From NCBI RefSeq assembly GCF_002272015.1, contig NZ_NPBY01000003.1, positions 186,001 through 250,000 on the forward strand: a stretch of DNA of 64,000 bases, read 5' to 3'. The DNA is from Paenibacillus campinasensis (GTDB lineage: Bacteria; Bacillota; Bacilli; Paenibacillales; Paenibacillaceae). A program made the translations under genes and the position numbers. The notes under the pieces are model-generated. The model had not been told where the DNA came from and did not search any database. It was given only the letters and a program-made list of their open reading frames with translations. Positions 54,280-64,000 of this stretch are shown piece after piece (within the stretch, counting starts at the first letter, position 1; the number at the start of each line of letters is the position of its first letter).

Positions 54280-56217
54280 ATGAATATTATCACTGCAAAA
54301 AACTTGACCAAATATCACGGCGCCAATCTGGTGCTTGACCATCTTGCTTTTGACATTAAGGAAGGGGAGCGAATCGGTCTGATCGGCCTCAACGGCAGCG
54401 GCAAATCAACGCTGATGCGCCTTATTGCAGGCGTAGAGCAGCCGGATGAAGGGCAGATTATGATCCGGAAGGATGCCCGTATCGGCTATTTGGCTCAAAC
54501 CTTGGCAGATCACGGCCAGCGCACGGTGCTGGAGGTGCTGTCTGCCGGGCTTCAGCAGCTGACAGACTGGAAAGCCGAAATGACGGAGCTGGAGCGGAGT
54601 ATGGGCGATGCCGAGATTCATGCGCAGCCGGATGCGCTAGATCGAATCTTGAAGCGGTATGCCTCGCTGCAGGAGCGCTTTGAGCGCGAAGGCGGCTATG
54701 CGATGGAGGCGAGCATTGACAAAATCGCTTCCGGGCTAAGCATCGCCAAGAGCAGTTATGGCCAGCCGTTCGGATCGCTGTCTGGCGGAGAGCAGACCCG
54801 GGTTGCGCTGGCGGCGATGCTCATTGTCGCTCCTGATATTTTGCTGCTTGATGAACCGACGAACCATCTTGATCTGGAGAGAGTGGAGTGGCTCGAATCC
54901 TTTTTGAAGGAATATCCGGGAACGGTGGTGCTGGTGTCGCATGATCGTTATTTTCTTGACCGGACGGTGACCCGGGTGATGGAGATTGAGGATGGCGAGG
55001 GATTCACGGCTGAAGGAGGCTATACCGCTTATATCGAGGCCAAGGAGAAGCGGCTGCTGCAGCAGTTCGAACTGTATCAGGAGCAGCAGAAAGTGGTGGC
55101 CAAGATGAAGGAATCGATCAAGCAGCTGGAGGAATGGGGCCGAGTCGGAGGCAACGAGAAGTTCTTCAAACGGGCGGCTTCCATGCAGCGGGCGCTTGAT
55201 CGGATGCAACAAGTGAAAAGGCCCGTCCTGGAGCGCCGCAGAGCCGAGTTTGAGCTTGAGCAGCAGGACCGGTCCGGCCGCCGCGCAGCTGAATTCGCAG
55301 GGTTGTCCATGTCCTTTGGCGGCAAGGATGTGCTGAAGGAGATATCGGGACTGCTGGAATACGGGGAGCGGGTTGTGCTGCTTGGCGCCAACGGCAGCGG
55401 CAAATCAACGCTGTTCAAACTGCTGCTCGGTCACCTGGAGCCGGATGCTGGAGTAGTTCAGCTGGGCGCCCGTATCGAGGTCGGCTATTTGGCGCAGCAG
55501 GAGGAGCCAGCCGAACCGGGGCGGACCGTTCTCAAATATTTTCAGGAGCTGGCAGGCGTAAGCGAAGGGGAAGCACGCGGCATACTGGCGCGGTATCTAT
55601 TCTATGGGCCGGCGGTGTTCCGGAAGCTGGGCAATCTGTCCGGCGGGGAATGGACTCGGCTGAGATTGGCGGTGCTGGTGCAGCGGAAGCCGAATCTGCT
55701 GCTGCTGGATGAGCCGACGAATCATCTGGACACCGCCTCCAGAGAGGCGCTGGAAGAAGCGCTTCAGTTATACGGCGGTACCGTTCTGGCTATTTCCCAT
55801 GACCGTTATTTTGTAAATCGGCTGGCGGGGAAAGTATGGGAGTTGAAGGATGGCCAATTGACCGTGTACCACGGCAACTATGAAGCTTACCGGGATAAGA
55901 AGCTGAAGATGGAGCAGGCTATAGTAGGATGGACTCCGTCTCAAGCGGCTTCTTCTAGCAAGCACCAGGCAGCGCCCGTCCAGCGGTCTGTGTCAACACG
56001 GGGCGATGATGGGATGAACAGTCCGGAACGTCTGGAAGAGGAGATCTCTGCCCTGGAAACGCAAATTCAGGCGCTTGATCGCAAGCTGGAGGACGCAAGC
56101 CTTGATACAGGGCAGCATCATGCTGACGTGTCCAGGCTCGAAGCGATCTGGAATGAGCGGAATAGGCTGCAAATCCGGCTTGATGAGCTGATGGCGAGAT
56201 GGGTGGAGATATCATAG
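54280..56217 (+). CDS. ABC-F family ATPase (ribosome-associated, possible ribosomal protection)
   Basis: Soluble protein of 645 residues with two ABC domains and no membrane segment, the ABC-F layout. Domain 1: GLNGSGKST, LSGGEQTRVALAAML, LLLDEPTNHLDL. Domain 2: GANGSGKST, LSGGEWTRLRLAVL, LLLDEPTNHLDT. The inter-domain linker (about residues 250-330, EQQKVVAKMKESIKQLEEW to QRALDRMQQVKRP) is the segment that reaches into the ribosomal E/P site, and a C-terminal coiled coil follows (LEEEISALETQIQALDRKLEDA). ABC-F proteins act on stalled ribosomes; some give resistance to drugs of the peptidyl-transferase centre. Substrate class is not readable from sequence. ATG with GGGAGG 9 bases upstream. 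It sits behind a terminator-containing leader. Confidence 0.9.
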   Translation: MNIITAKNLTKYHGANLVLDHLAFDIKEGERIGLIGLNGSGKSTLMRLIAGVEQPDEGQIMIRKDARIGYLAQTLADHGQRTVLEVLSAGLQQLTDWKAEMTELERSMGDAEIHAQPDALDRILKRYASLQERFEREGGYAMEASIDKIASGLSIAKSSYGQPFGSLSGGEQTRVALAAMLIVAPDILLLDEPTNHLDLERVEWLESFLKEYPGTVVLVSHDRYFLDRTVTRVMEIEDGEGFTAEGGYTAYIEAKEKRLLQQFELYQEQQKVVAKMKESIKQLEEWGRVGGNEKFFKRAASMQRALDRMQQVKRPVLERRRAEFELEQQDRSGRRAAEFAGLSMSFGGKDVLKEISGLLEYGERVVLLGANGSGKSTLFKLLLGHLEPDAGVVQLGARIEVGYLAQQEEPAEPGRTVLKYFQELAGVSEGEARGILARYLFYGPAVFRKLGNLSGGEWTRLRLAVLVQRKPNLLLLDEPTNHLDTASREALEEALQLYGGTVLAISHDRYFVNRLAGKVWELKDGQLTVYHGNYEAYRDKKLKMEQAIVGWTPSQAASSSKHQAAPVQRSVSTRGDDGMNSPERLEEEISALETQIQALDRKLEDASLDTGQHHADVSRLEAIWNERNRLQIRLDELMARWVEIS

Positions 56218-56267
56218 CCTCGCCGGCGTGGGGGCAACCCTAATTTGGCAGAAGGAGACTGACTTAA

Positions 56268-56327
56268 ATGTACAAATCATCTGATATAAAATGCATGGCT
56301 CTCACCATGTTTTTAGGGCATATTTAG
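56268..56327 (+). CDS. Possible 19-codon leader ORF upstream of dapL
   Basis: ATG with AAGGAG 10 bases upstream, reading MYKSSDIKCMALTMFLGHI and a TAG stop, 39 bases before dapL. No terminator follows, so a control role is only a guess; chance cannot be excluded. Confidence 0.2.
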   Translation: MYKSSDIKCMALTMFLGHI

Positions 56328-56366
56328 GGTGACTATGATCGCTAGAGTAGGAGATGAATACGAACC

Positions 56367-57620
56367 ATGAGTATTGAAAAATATCAAGAAACTTATATTC
56401 AGCAAAATTTTGCAGACCGTATCGGTGGGGCGGGCTATGGCAAGGACACCGCGATTTATAAATTCGAGAAAATCAAAAGAGCCAAAGCGGCTGCCAAGCT
56501 TGAGCATCCGGATACTGAACTGATCGACATGGGTGTTGGCGAGCCTGATGAAATGGCCGATGCAGGCATCGTTGCCAAGCTTGCCGAGGAAGCTGCCAAG
56601 CCGGAGAACCGGGGATATGCCGATAACGGGATTGCCGAGTTCAAGGAAGCGGCGGTACGCTATTTGAAAAACGTGTTTCAGGTTGATGGCATTGATCCGG
56701 CAACCGAGGTGCTGCATTCGATCGGCTCCAAGCCTGCGCTGGCCATGCTGCCTTCCTGCTTCATCAATCCGGGCGATGTGACCATTATGACGGTGCCGGG
56801 TTATCCGGTTCTGGGTACGCACACCAAATACCTCGGCGGCGAAGTCTACAACGTAGAGCTGAAGAAGGAAAATGCGTTCCTTCCGGATCTGGCTTCCATT
56901 CCGGAGGACATTGCCCGCCGCGCGAAGCTGCTGTATCTGAACTACCCTAACAATCCGACCGGTGCCAGCGCGACCGTAGAATTTTTCACCGAAGTGGTGG
57001 AGTGGGCCCGCAAATACGGCGTTGTTGTAGTGCATGATGCGCCTTATGCAGCGCTGACTTATGATGGATTGAAGCCGCTTAGCTTCCTGTCGGTACCTGG
57101 TGCGAAGGATGTTGGTGTGGAGCTGCATTCCCTGTCCAAGTCATACAACATGACAGGCTGGCGTATCGGCTTCATCGCAGGTAATCCGCTTGTGGTGAAA
57201 GCGTTCGGCGATGTGAAGGACAACAATGACTCCGGGCAATTCATCGCCATCCAGAAAGCTGCGGCTTACGGTCTTGACAATCCGCAAATTACCGAGAAGA
57301 TCGCCGAGAAATATTCGCGCCGTCACGACATGTTGGTAGAAGCGCTTAATGGGCTTGGATTCAAGGCCGAGAAGCCGAAGGGTTCCTTCTTCCTCTATGT
57401 TGAAGCTCCGAAGGGCATCAAAGGCGGACGCCGCTTCGAGTCAGGTGAAGACTTCTCCCAATATTTGATCCGCGAGAAGCTGATCTCCACTGTGCCTTGG
57501 GATGATGCCGGCCATTTCGTTCGTTTCTCCGTGACCTTTGAAGCGAAAGGCGAAGAGGAAGAGAAGCGCGTCATTTCGGAAATCCGCAGAAGATTGAGCG
57601 ACGTGGAGTTTGAATTTTAA
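56367..57620 (+). CDS. dapL: LL-diaminopimelate aminotransferase (DapL2-like)
   Basis: PLP-dependent class I/II aminotransferase of 417 residues. DapL converts tetrahydrodipicolinate to LL-diaminopimelate in one step, supplying DAP for peptidoglycan and lysine. Visible motifs are FADRIGGAGYGKDTAIYKFEKIKRAKAAA, DMGVGEPDEMADAGIV, RGYADNGIAEFKEAA, YLNYPNNPTGA, the PLP lysine in HSLSKSYNMTGWRIGF and KDNNDSGQFIAIQKAAAYGL. These resemble the methanogen-type DapL2 more than the plant/chlamydial DapL. A related aminotransferase specificity is possible. AGGAGA lies 12 bases before the ATG. MurE downstream in the pathway uses DAP. Confidence 0.8.
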   Translation: MSIEKYQETYIQQNFADRIGGAGYGKDTAIYKFEKIKRAKAAAKLEHPDTELIDMGVGEPDEMADAGIVAKLAEEAAKPENRGYADNGIAEFKEAAVRYLKNVFQVDGIDPATEVLHSIGSKPALAMLPSCFINPGDVTIMTVPGYPVLGTHTKYLGGEVYNVELKKENAFLPDLASIPEDIARRAKLLYLNYPNNPTGASATVEFFTEVVEWARKYGVVVVHDAPYAALTYDGLKPLSFLSVPGAKDVGVELHSLSKSYNMTGWRIGFIAGNPLVVKAFGDVKDNNDSGQFIAIQKAAAYGLDNPQITEKIAEKYSRRHDMLVEALNGLGFKAEKPKGSFFLYVEAPKGIKGGRRFESGEDFSQYLIREKLISTVPWDDAGHFVRFSVTFEAKGEEEEKRVISEIRRRLSDVEFEF

Positions 57621-57678
57621 TAAACCTAATGCATATGGGTGAATGATAGGTTTGCGACAGAATTCGACTTGATGACAG

Positions 57679-57707
57679 TTGACATCTCATACAGGGTCTG
57701 TCATAAT
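57679..57707 (+). promoter_or_regulatory. SigA-type promoter of the pyr operon
   Basis: TTGACA (57679-57684), 17-base spacer, CATAAT (57702-57707). Confidence 0.85.
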
Positions 57708-57724
57708 GAAGTCAATCGAATAGC

Positions 57725-57871
57725 ACCTTTAAATCAGTCCCGTGAGGCTGGCAAGGTAACGTGAACCGAGGTTCATTCTTTGAAGGCATCATTCTGTCTG
57801 CGGACAGCTTGCCATGCTTTCATACGCTCGCATGAAGTATACCCCCTTGCCCCCTGGGCAAGGGGTTTTTT
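57725..57871 (+). promoter_or_regulatory. PyrR-dependent attenuator of the pyr operon
   Basis: The PyrR-binding loop sequence is at 57735-57756 (CAGTCC, GTGAGGCTGG, CAAGG), matching the B. subtilis anti-antiterminator consensus. The terminator is CCCCTTGCCC (57843-57852) pairing with GGGCAAGGGG (57856-57865), followed by six T's. With UMP bound, PyrR favours the terminator and shuts off the operon. Confidence 0.88.
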
Positions 57872-57962
57872 GTGTGCAGAATGTTGTTGGCAAAATGAAT
57901 GGAGAGACAAGGGATGACCCTGAACATAATAAGGGCTACTGATAGATTGAAGGAGGCTGTAA

Positions 57963-59443
<1,481 letters not shown>

Positions 59444-59554
59444 GCAAGGCAGATCATCATTTTTGACGCACTTTTCTAATAAATATACACAAAAGTGAAT
59501 TTTTATTATACAATATACAGGAAGCGAGCCGCGCTTCTGCTGCGGAGGGGAACA

Positions 59555-60853
59555 ATGGTGCAAATTATAAAAAACGCAAAGGTGCTAAATGAACAGGGTC
59601 AGCTCGAAACCAAACATATCGTCGTGAAAGACGGGCGGATCGAGGCGGTCCTCGGAGAAGGAGCGGATGTACCGGTTCAGGACGGCAGCGTTCAAACGAT
59701 AGATGCGCAAGGAAAGCTGGTTACGCCGGGATTCATCGATATGCATGTTCACCTGAGAGAGCCTGGATACGAGCACAAGGAAACGATTGAAAGCGGCAGC
59801 CGCTCGGCGGTAAAGGGCGGATTTACAACGATCGCTTGTATGCCGAACACGCGCCCGGTAACGGATACGCCGCAGACGGTGGAGCTTGTGCTTGAGAAAG
59901 CCCGCCAGGCCCAGATGGCCAAGGTGCTCCCTTATGCGGCGATCACGAAGAACGAGCTGGGCCGTGAGCTGACGGACTTTGAAGCTTTAAAGTCGGCAGG
60001 GGCCATCGGATTTACGGATGACGGCGTCGGGGTCCAAAGCGCCCAGATGATGAAGGATGCGATGAAGAGAGCGAAGGCTCTGAACATGCCGGTCATTGCG
60101 CACTGTGAAGATGATTCCTTGGTGAAGGGAGCGTTTGTCACGGAGGGTAAATTCGCGGAGCGCCATGGCCTGAAAGGCATCCCGAACGAATCCGAAGCGA
60201 TTCATGTCGGAAGAGACATCCTGCTTGCAGAAGCAACAGGGGTACACTACCATGTGTGCCATGTCAGCACCGAGCAGTCGGTCAGACTGATCCGGCAGGC
60301 CAAAGCGATCGGCATCTCCGTAACAGCCGAGGTGTGCCCGCACCATCTGGTGCTCTCGGATGAGGACATTCCAGGGCTTGACGCCAACTGGAAGATGAAC
60401 CCGCCGCTTCGCTCGCCGCGTGATGTGGAGGCTTGCATTGAAGGGCTGCTGGATGGGACGCTCGATATGATCGTGACCGACCATGCGCCGCACAGCGTGG
60501 AGGAGAAAGCGAAAGGGATGGAACTGGCGCCGTTTGGCATCGTAGGCTTCGAGACCGCCTTCCCGCTGCTCTATACGCGGTTTGTAGCGACTGGCAAATG
60601 GGAACTGTCGTTCCTGGTGAAGCGGATGACAAGTGATCCGGCTCGTGTGTTCGGGCTTGACAGCGGTGTGCTGACACCGGGAGCGCCGGCGGATTTGACC
60701 ATGATTGATCTGGATTTGGAGAAGGAAGTTAACCCTGAACAATTTGCAACGAAAGGTCGCAATACACCGTTTACCGGCTGGAAGCTCAAGGGTTGGCCCG
60801 TGATGACCTGGGTCGACGGACAAGTAAGATGGTCGGAGCAAGACGGATTTTAA
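59555..60853 (+). CDS. pyrC: Dihydroorotase
   Basis: Zinc amidohydrolase that closes carbamoyl-aspartate to dihydroorotate. 432 residues, class I length. Metal ligands are in DMHVHLREPG near residue 62, HCEDDSL, YHVCHVSTEQSV and the catalytic Asp in MIVTDHAPHS. The ATG at 59555 follows GGAGGGG and gives the family start (MVQIIKNAKVL); the frame is open upstream to 59495 without a ribosome binding site. 111 bases after pyrB. Confidence 0.96.
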   Translation: MVQIIKNAKVLNEQGQLETKHIVVKDGRIEAVLGEGADVPVQDGSVQTIDAQGKLVTPGFIDMHVHLREPGYEHKETIESGSRSAVKGGFTTIACMPNTRPVTDTPQTVELVLEKARQAQMAKVLPYAAITKNELGRELTDFEALKSAGAIGFTDDGVGVQSAQMMKDAMKRAKALNMPVIAHCEDDSLVKGAFVTEGKFAERHGLKGIPNESEAIHVGRDILLAEATGVHYHVCHVSTEQSVRLIRQAKAIGISVTAEVCPHHLVLSDEDIPGLDANWKMNPPLRSPRDVEACIEGLLDGTLDMIVTDHAPHSVEEKAKGMELAPFGIVGFETAFPLLYTRFVATGKWELSFLVKRMTSDPARVFGLDSGVLTPGAPADLTMIDLDLEKEVNPEQFATKGRNTPFTGWKLKGWPVMTWVDGQVRWSEQDGF

Positions 60854-60916
60854 TTGGAACACTTAGGCGGCTGCCCTCTTAAAATAAATTACACATAGAT
60901 GACAGGAGTGATCGGG

Positions 60917-62053
60917 ATGCAGGCAAGATTGTTACTGGAGGACGGAACGCTGTTCAGCGGAAAATCCTTCGGCGCGGATGCTGAAATGACCGGGGAGGTT
61001 GTTTTCAATACAGGAATTACAGGATACCAAGAGGTGCTAAGCGACCCATCCTATTGCGGTCAGATCGTCACAATGACATACCCTCTGATCGGCAACTACG
61101 GCATTACGCGGGATGACTTCGAATCGATTCGCCCGTTTGTACATGGGTTCGTCGTTCGCCGTCATGAGCCTGTACCGAGCAACTGGCGTGCGGAGTATAG
61201 TGTGGACCAACTGCTCAAGGAGTACGGCATTCCAGGGATCAGCGAAATCGATACCCGGATGCTGACCCGAATCATTCGTCACCACGGCACGATGAAAGGG
61301 ATTCTGACAACCTCCAACAAATCGGTGGAAGAGCTGAAGGAAATGCTCGGCGATACTTCGATTGCAGAGCTGCGCAATCAAGTGGCCAGAACATCGACTC
61401 CGCAAATGTTCGCCAGCCCAGGCGCCAAGGAACGGATCGTGCTTGTTGATTTCGGTGCGAAAAGCGGGATTTTGCGCGAGCTGACCTCCCGCGGCTGCGA
61501 TGTCATCGTCGTGCCGCACAACGTAACGGCCGATGAAATTCGCAGGCTTCACCCTGACGGCATTCAGCTGTCCAACGGTCCTGGGGACCCGAAAGATGTG
61601 CCTTACGCCGTAGAGATGGTGAAGGAACTGCTCGGCGAATATCCGATCTTCGGCATCTGCCTGGGCCACCAGCTGTTTGCCCTTGCTGCCGGAGCGAATA
61701 CGGAGAAGCTGAAGTTCGGTCATCGCGGCGGAAATCATCCGGTGAAAGAGCTGGCCAGCGGACGCTGCTTCATCACGTCCCAGAACCACGGTTATACGGT
61801 CAACGAGGAATCGATTCAGGGAACGGATCTTGAAGTGACGCATATCAACAACAATGACAAAACGGTAGAAGGTCTGAAGCACAAGAAATTCCCGGCCTTC
61901 TCGGTACAATATCACCCTGAAGCTGCACCTGGTCCTCATGACAGCAGCTATCTGTTTGATGACTTCCTGAACATGATCAGAGAGCATAAGAAGAATGAAA
62001 TTCGGAAGCCGCGCCAAGCAGAGATGGTCGCAGCCGTGAAAGGAGCACGCTAA
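60917..62053 (+). CDS. carA: Carbamoyl-phosphate synthase, small (glutaminase) subunit
   Basis: Releases ammonia from glutamine for the large subunit. 378 residues: N-terminal CPSase domain ([44 protein letters not shown]) and a class I glutaminase domain with the nucleophile in [17 protein letters not shown] and the His-Glu pair in [13 protein letters not shown]. The ATG at 60917 follows AGGAG by about 8 bases; an in-frame ATG at 60899 overlaps the site. Its place in the pyr operon marks it as the pyrimidine-specific form (pyrAA). Confidence 0.96.
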   Translation: MQARLLLEDGTLFSGKSFGADAEMTGEVVFNTGITGYQEVLSDPSYCGQIVTMTYPLIGNYGITRDDFESIRPFVHGFVVRRHEPVPSNWRAEYSVDQLLKEYGIPGISEIDTRMLTRIIRHHGTMKGILTTSNKSVEELKEMLGDTSIAELRNQVARTSTPQMFASPGAKERIVLVDFGAKSGILRELTSRGCDVIVVPHNVTADEIRRLHPDGIQLSNGPGDPKDVPYAVEMVKELLGEYPIFGICLGHQLFALAAGANTEKLKFGHRGGNHPVKELASGRCFITSQNHGYTVNEESIQGTDLEVTHINNNDKTVEGLKHKKFPAFSVQYHPEAAPGPHDSSYLFDDFLNMIREHKKNEIRKPRQAEMVAAVKGAR

Positions 62054-62054
62054 C

Positions 62055-64000
62055 ATGCCTAGAAACGAACAGTTGAAAAAAATACTTGTCATCGGCTCCG
62101 GCCCGATCGTGATCGGCCAGGCGGCAGAATTTGACTATGCCGGTACGCAAGCGTGCCAGGCGTTGAAAGAAGAAGGGGTCGAGGTGGTGCTGATCAACAG
62201 CAACCCGGCGACCATCATGACCGATACCAACATGGCGGATAAAGTATACATCGAGCCCATCACGCTGGATTTTGTAACGCAAATCATTCGTCAGGAGCGC
62301 CCGGACGGATTGCTGCCAACACTCGGTGGCCAGACCGGTCTGAACATGGCGGTGGAGCTGGCGCGCGCCGGCATTTTGGAACAGGAAAATGTGAAGCTCC
62401 TCGGCACACAGCTGGACTCGATTGAGAAGGCTGAAGACCGCGATCTGTTCCGTGAACTGATGCGCGAGCTGGAGCAACCAGTGCCGGAGAGCACGATTGT
62501 GACCACGCTGGAAGAAGCGCTGGAATTTGCACAGGAGATCGGCTATCCGCTGATCGTGCGCCCGGCTTATACGCTTGGCGGAACAGGCGGCGGCATCTGC
62601 GCTACAGAGGAAGAGCTGCGCGAAACGGTCAGCTCCGGCCTTCGCTACAGCCCGATCAGCCAGTGCCTGGTTGAGAAGAGCATCGCAGGCATGAAGGAAG
62701 TGGAGTATGAGGTCATGCGCGATGCCAACGATAACTGTATCGTTGTGTGTAACATGGAAAACTTCGATCCAGTCGGCGTTCACACCGGCGACAGCATCGT
62801 GGTTGCACCGAGCCAGACGCTGTCGGACAGAGAATATCAGATGCTGAGAAGCGCCTCGCTCAAAATCATCCGTGCGCTCAACATCGAAGGCGGCTGCAAC
62901 GTGCAGTTCGCGCTGGATCCGAACAGCTATCAATATTATGTCATTGAGGTTAACCCGCGGGTAAGCCGTTCCTCGGCGCTTGCTTCCAAGGCAACAGGTT
63001 ATCCGATTGCGAAAATGGCGGCCAAAATCGCCATGGGCTATACGCTGGATGAAATCGTCAACCCGGTGACAGGGCAGACCTATGCCTGCTTCGAGCCGAC
63101 GCTCGATTATATCGTCAGCAAAATCCCGCGCTGGCCGTTTGATAAATTCACGCAGGCCAACCGGAAGCTGGGAACGCAGATGAAAGCGACAGGCGAAGTG
63201 ATGGCGATCGGCCGCACGTTCGAGGAATCCATTCATAAAGCGGTGCGTTCGCTGGAGATCGGAGTTCATCGTCTGTACCTGAAAGATGCAGAGACACTGA
63301 GCGACGAGGTGCTGAAGGAGCGTCTTGTGAAAGCGGACGACGAGCGGATGTTCCTGGTGGCGGAAGCATTCCGCCGTGGCTATACGCTGCAGGAAATTCA
63401 GGATCTAACGAACATCGACTGGTGGTTCCTTGACAAAATCGAGGGTCTGATCCAGTTCGAACAGCATATCCGCAGTGAAGCATCCTTGACTTATGAAACG
63501 CTGTATCAAGCCAAGCGGCTTGGATTCACCGACCGCGCCATTGCCGAGCTTCGCGCCGAAGGCAAGGCGAGCACGCACATTACGGAAGCATCGATCCGCT
63601 TCCTTCGCCATGAGCACGGACTTCGTCCAGTATACAAAATGGTGGATACATGCGCAGCGGAGTTCGAAGCGACAACGCCATACTACTACTCGACCTATGA
63701 GACCGAAAATGAAGTGACGCACTCCCAGAAGGAGAAGGTCGTTGTCCTTGGCTCCGGTCCGATCCGGATCGGTCAGGGCATCGAGTTCGACTACTCGACG
63801 GTCCATGCAGTATGGGCGATTCAGAATGCCGGCTACGAAGCAGTTATTATCAACAATAACCCAGAGACGGTATCCACGGACTTCAATACCTCCGACCGGC
63901 TGTATTTTGAGCCGCTGTTCTTCGAGGATGTTATGAATGTCATCGAACAGGAGAAGCCGATCGGCGTTATCGTTCAGTTCGGCGGTCAGACGGCGATCAA
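62055..64000 (+). CDS. carB: Carbamoyl-phosphate synthase, large subunit (3' truncated by window end)
   Basis: Makes carbamoyl phosphate from bicarbonate, ammonia and two ATP. The first 648 or so of about 1070 residues are present and open to the window end. Visible are the first ATP-grasp half ([63 protein letters not shown]), the oligomerisation domain, and the start of the second half ([28 protein letters not shown]). It starts 1 base after carA, with AAAGGAG inside the carA end. No frameshift seen. Confidence 0.96.
   Translation, partial: MPRNEQLKKILVIGSGPIVIGQAAEFDYAGTQACQALKEEGVEVVLINSNPATIMTDTNMADKVYIEPITLDFVTQIIRQERPDGLLPTLGGQTGLNMAVELARAGILEQENVKLLGTQLDSIEKAEDRDLFRELMRELEQPVPESTIVTTLEEALEFAQEIGYPLIVRPAYTLGGTGGGICATEEELRETVSSGLRYSPISQCLVEKSIAGMKEVEYEVMRDANDNCIVVCNMENFDPVGVHTGDSIVVAPSQTLSDREYQMLRSASLKIIRALNIEGGCNVQFALDPNSYQYYVIEVNPRVSRSSALASKATGYPIAKMAAKIAMGYTLDEIVNPVTGQTYACFEPTLDYIVSKIPRWPFDKFTQANRKLGTQMKATGEVMAIGRTFEESIHKAVRSLEIGVHRLYLKDAETLSDEVLKERLVKADDERMFLVAEAFRRGYTLQEIQDLTNIDWWFLDKIEGLIQFEQHIRSEASLTYETLYQAKRLGFTDRAIAELRAEGKASTHITEASIRFLRHEHGLRPVYKMVDTCAAEFEATTPYYYSTYETENEVTHSQKEKVVVLGSGPIRIGQGIEFDYSTVHAVWAIQNAGYEAVIINNNPETVSTDFNTSDRLYFEPLFFEDVMNVIEQEKPIGVIVQFGGQTAI

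Overview
The window comes from a spore-forming, low-to-mid-GC Firmicute and most resembles Paenibacillus. Gene order follows the Bacillus subtilis ylaG-ylaK, ylbO-panE-bshC-mraZ, dcw (mraZ to ftsZ), spoIIGA-sigE-sigG, ylmC-ylmH-divIVA-ileS and lspA-ylyB-pyr blocks. Paenibacillus-like departures are an opp peptide-transport operon and an adenosylhomocysteinase gene set into this frame, an LL-diaminopimelate aminotransferase, and a type 2 isoleucyl-tRNA synthetase. MurE carries the meso-DAP recognition motif. No rRNA, tRNA, insertion sequence, prophage or CRISPR array was seen.

Layout. 1-8 kb: the 3' end of typA, ylaH, an LCP cell-wall ligase, a small transcription unit of unknown function, a YhcN-type spore lipoprotein (minus strand), the PIN-PhoH ATPase, an orphan solute-binding-like protein, a coiled-coil exported protein and a DUF2626 membrane protein (both minus strand). 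8-19.7 kb: RsfA-family regulator, panE, DUF3397, oppABCDF, bshC and ahcY. 19.9-39.8 kb: the dcw cluster mraZ-rsmH-ftsL-pbpB-spoVD-murE-murF-mraY-murD-spoVE-murG-murB-murA-divIB-ftsA-ftsZ. 40-42.8 kb: spoIIGA, sigE and sigG, the mother-cell and forespore sigma factor genes. 42.9-50.6 kb: ylmC, ylmD, ylmE, sepF, ylmG, ylmH, divIVA and a T-box-controlled ileS. 51-53.9 kb: DUF5665, a YteA/DksA-like protein (minus strand), lspA and an RluA-family pseudouridine synthase. 53.9-57.6 kb: an ABC-F ATPase behind a leader that looks like a ribosome-mediated attenuator, then dapL. 57.7-64 kb: a PyrR-controlled pyr operon, pyrR-pyrB-pyrC-carA-carB, with carB running off the end.

How the genes work together. 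Most of the window makes and divides the cell envelope: precursor synthesis (MurA-MurF, MraY, MurG, DapL), polymerisation and crosslinking (SEDS protein, PbpB, SpoVD), divisome assembly (FtsL, DivIB, FtsA, FtsZ, SepF, DivIVA) and wall-polymer attachment (LCP). The sporulation sigma factors and spore-specific SpoVD and SpoVE share the locus, as in other endospore formers. The rest supplies translation (TypA, IleS, RNA modification), pyrimidines, bacillithiol and methyl-cycle turnover, and peptide uptake.

RNA-level control is the most distinctive content: three MraZ boxes, an Ile T-box, a PyrR attenuator, a hairpin over the sigG ribosome binding site, and the candidate ABC-F attenuator with its own promoter, 53-codon leader ORF and terminator. 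A second oddity is a promoter-terminator unit near 2.6-2.9 kb whose well-initiated ORF has no in-frame stop before its own terminator.
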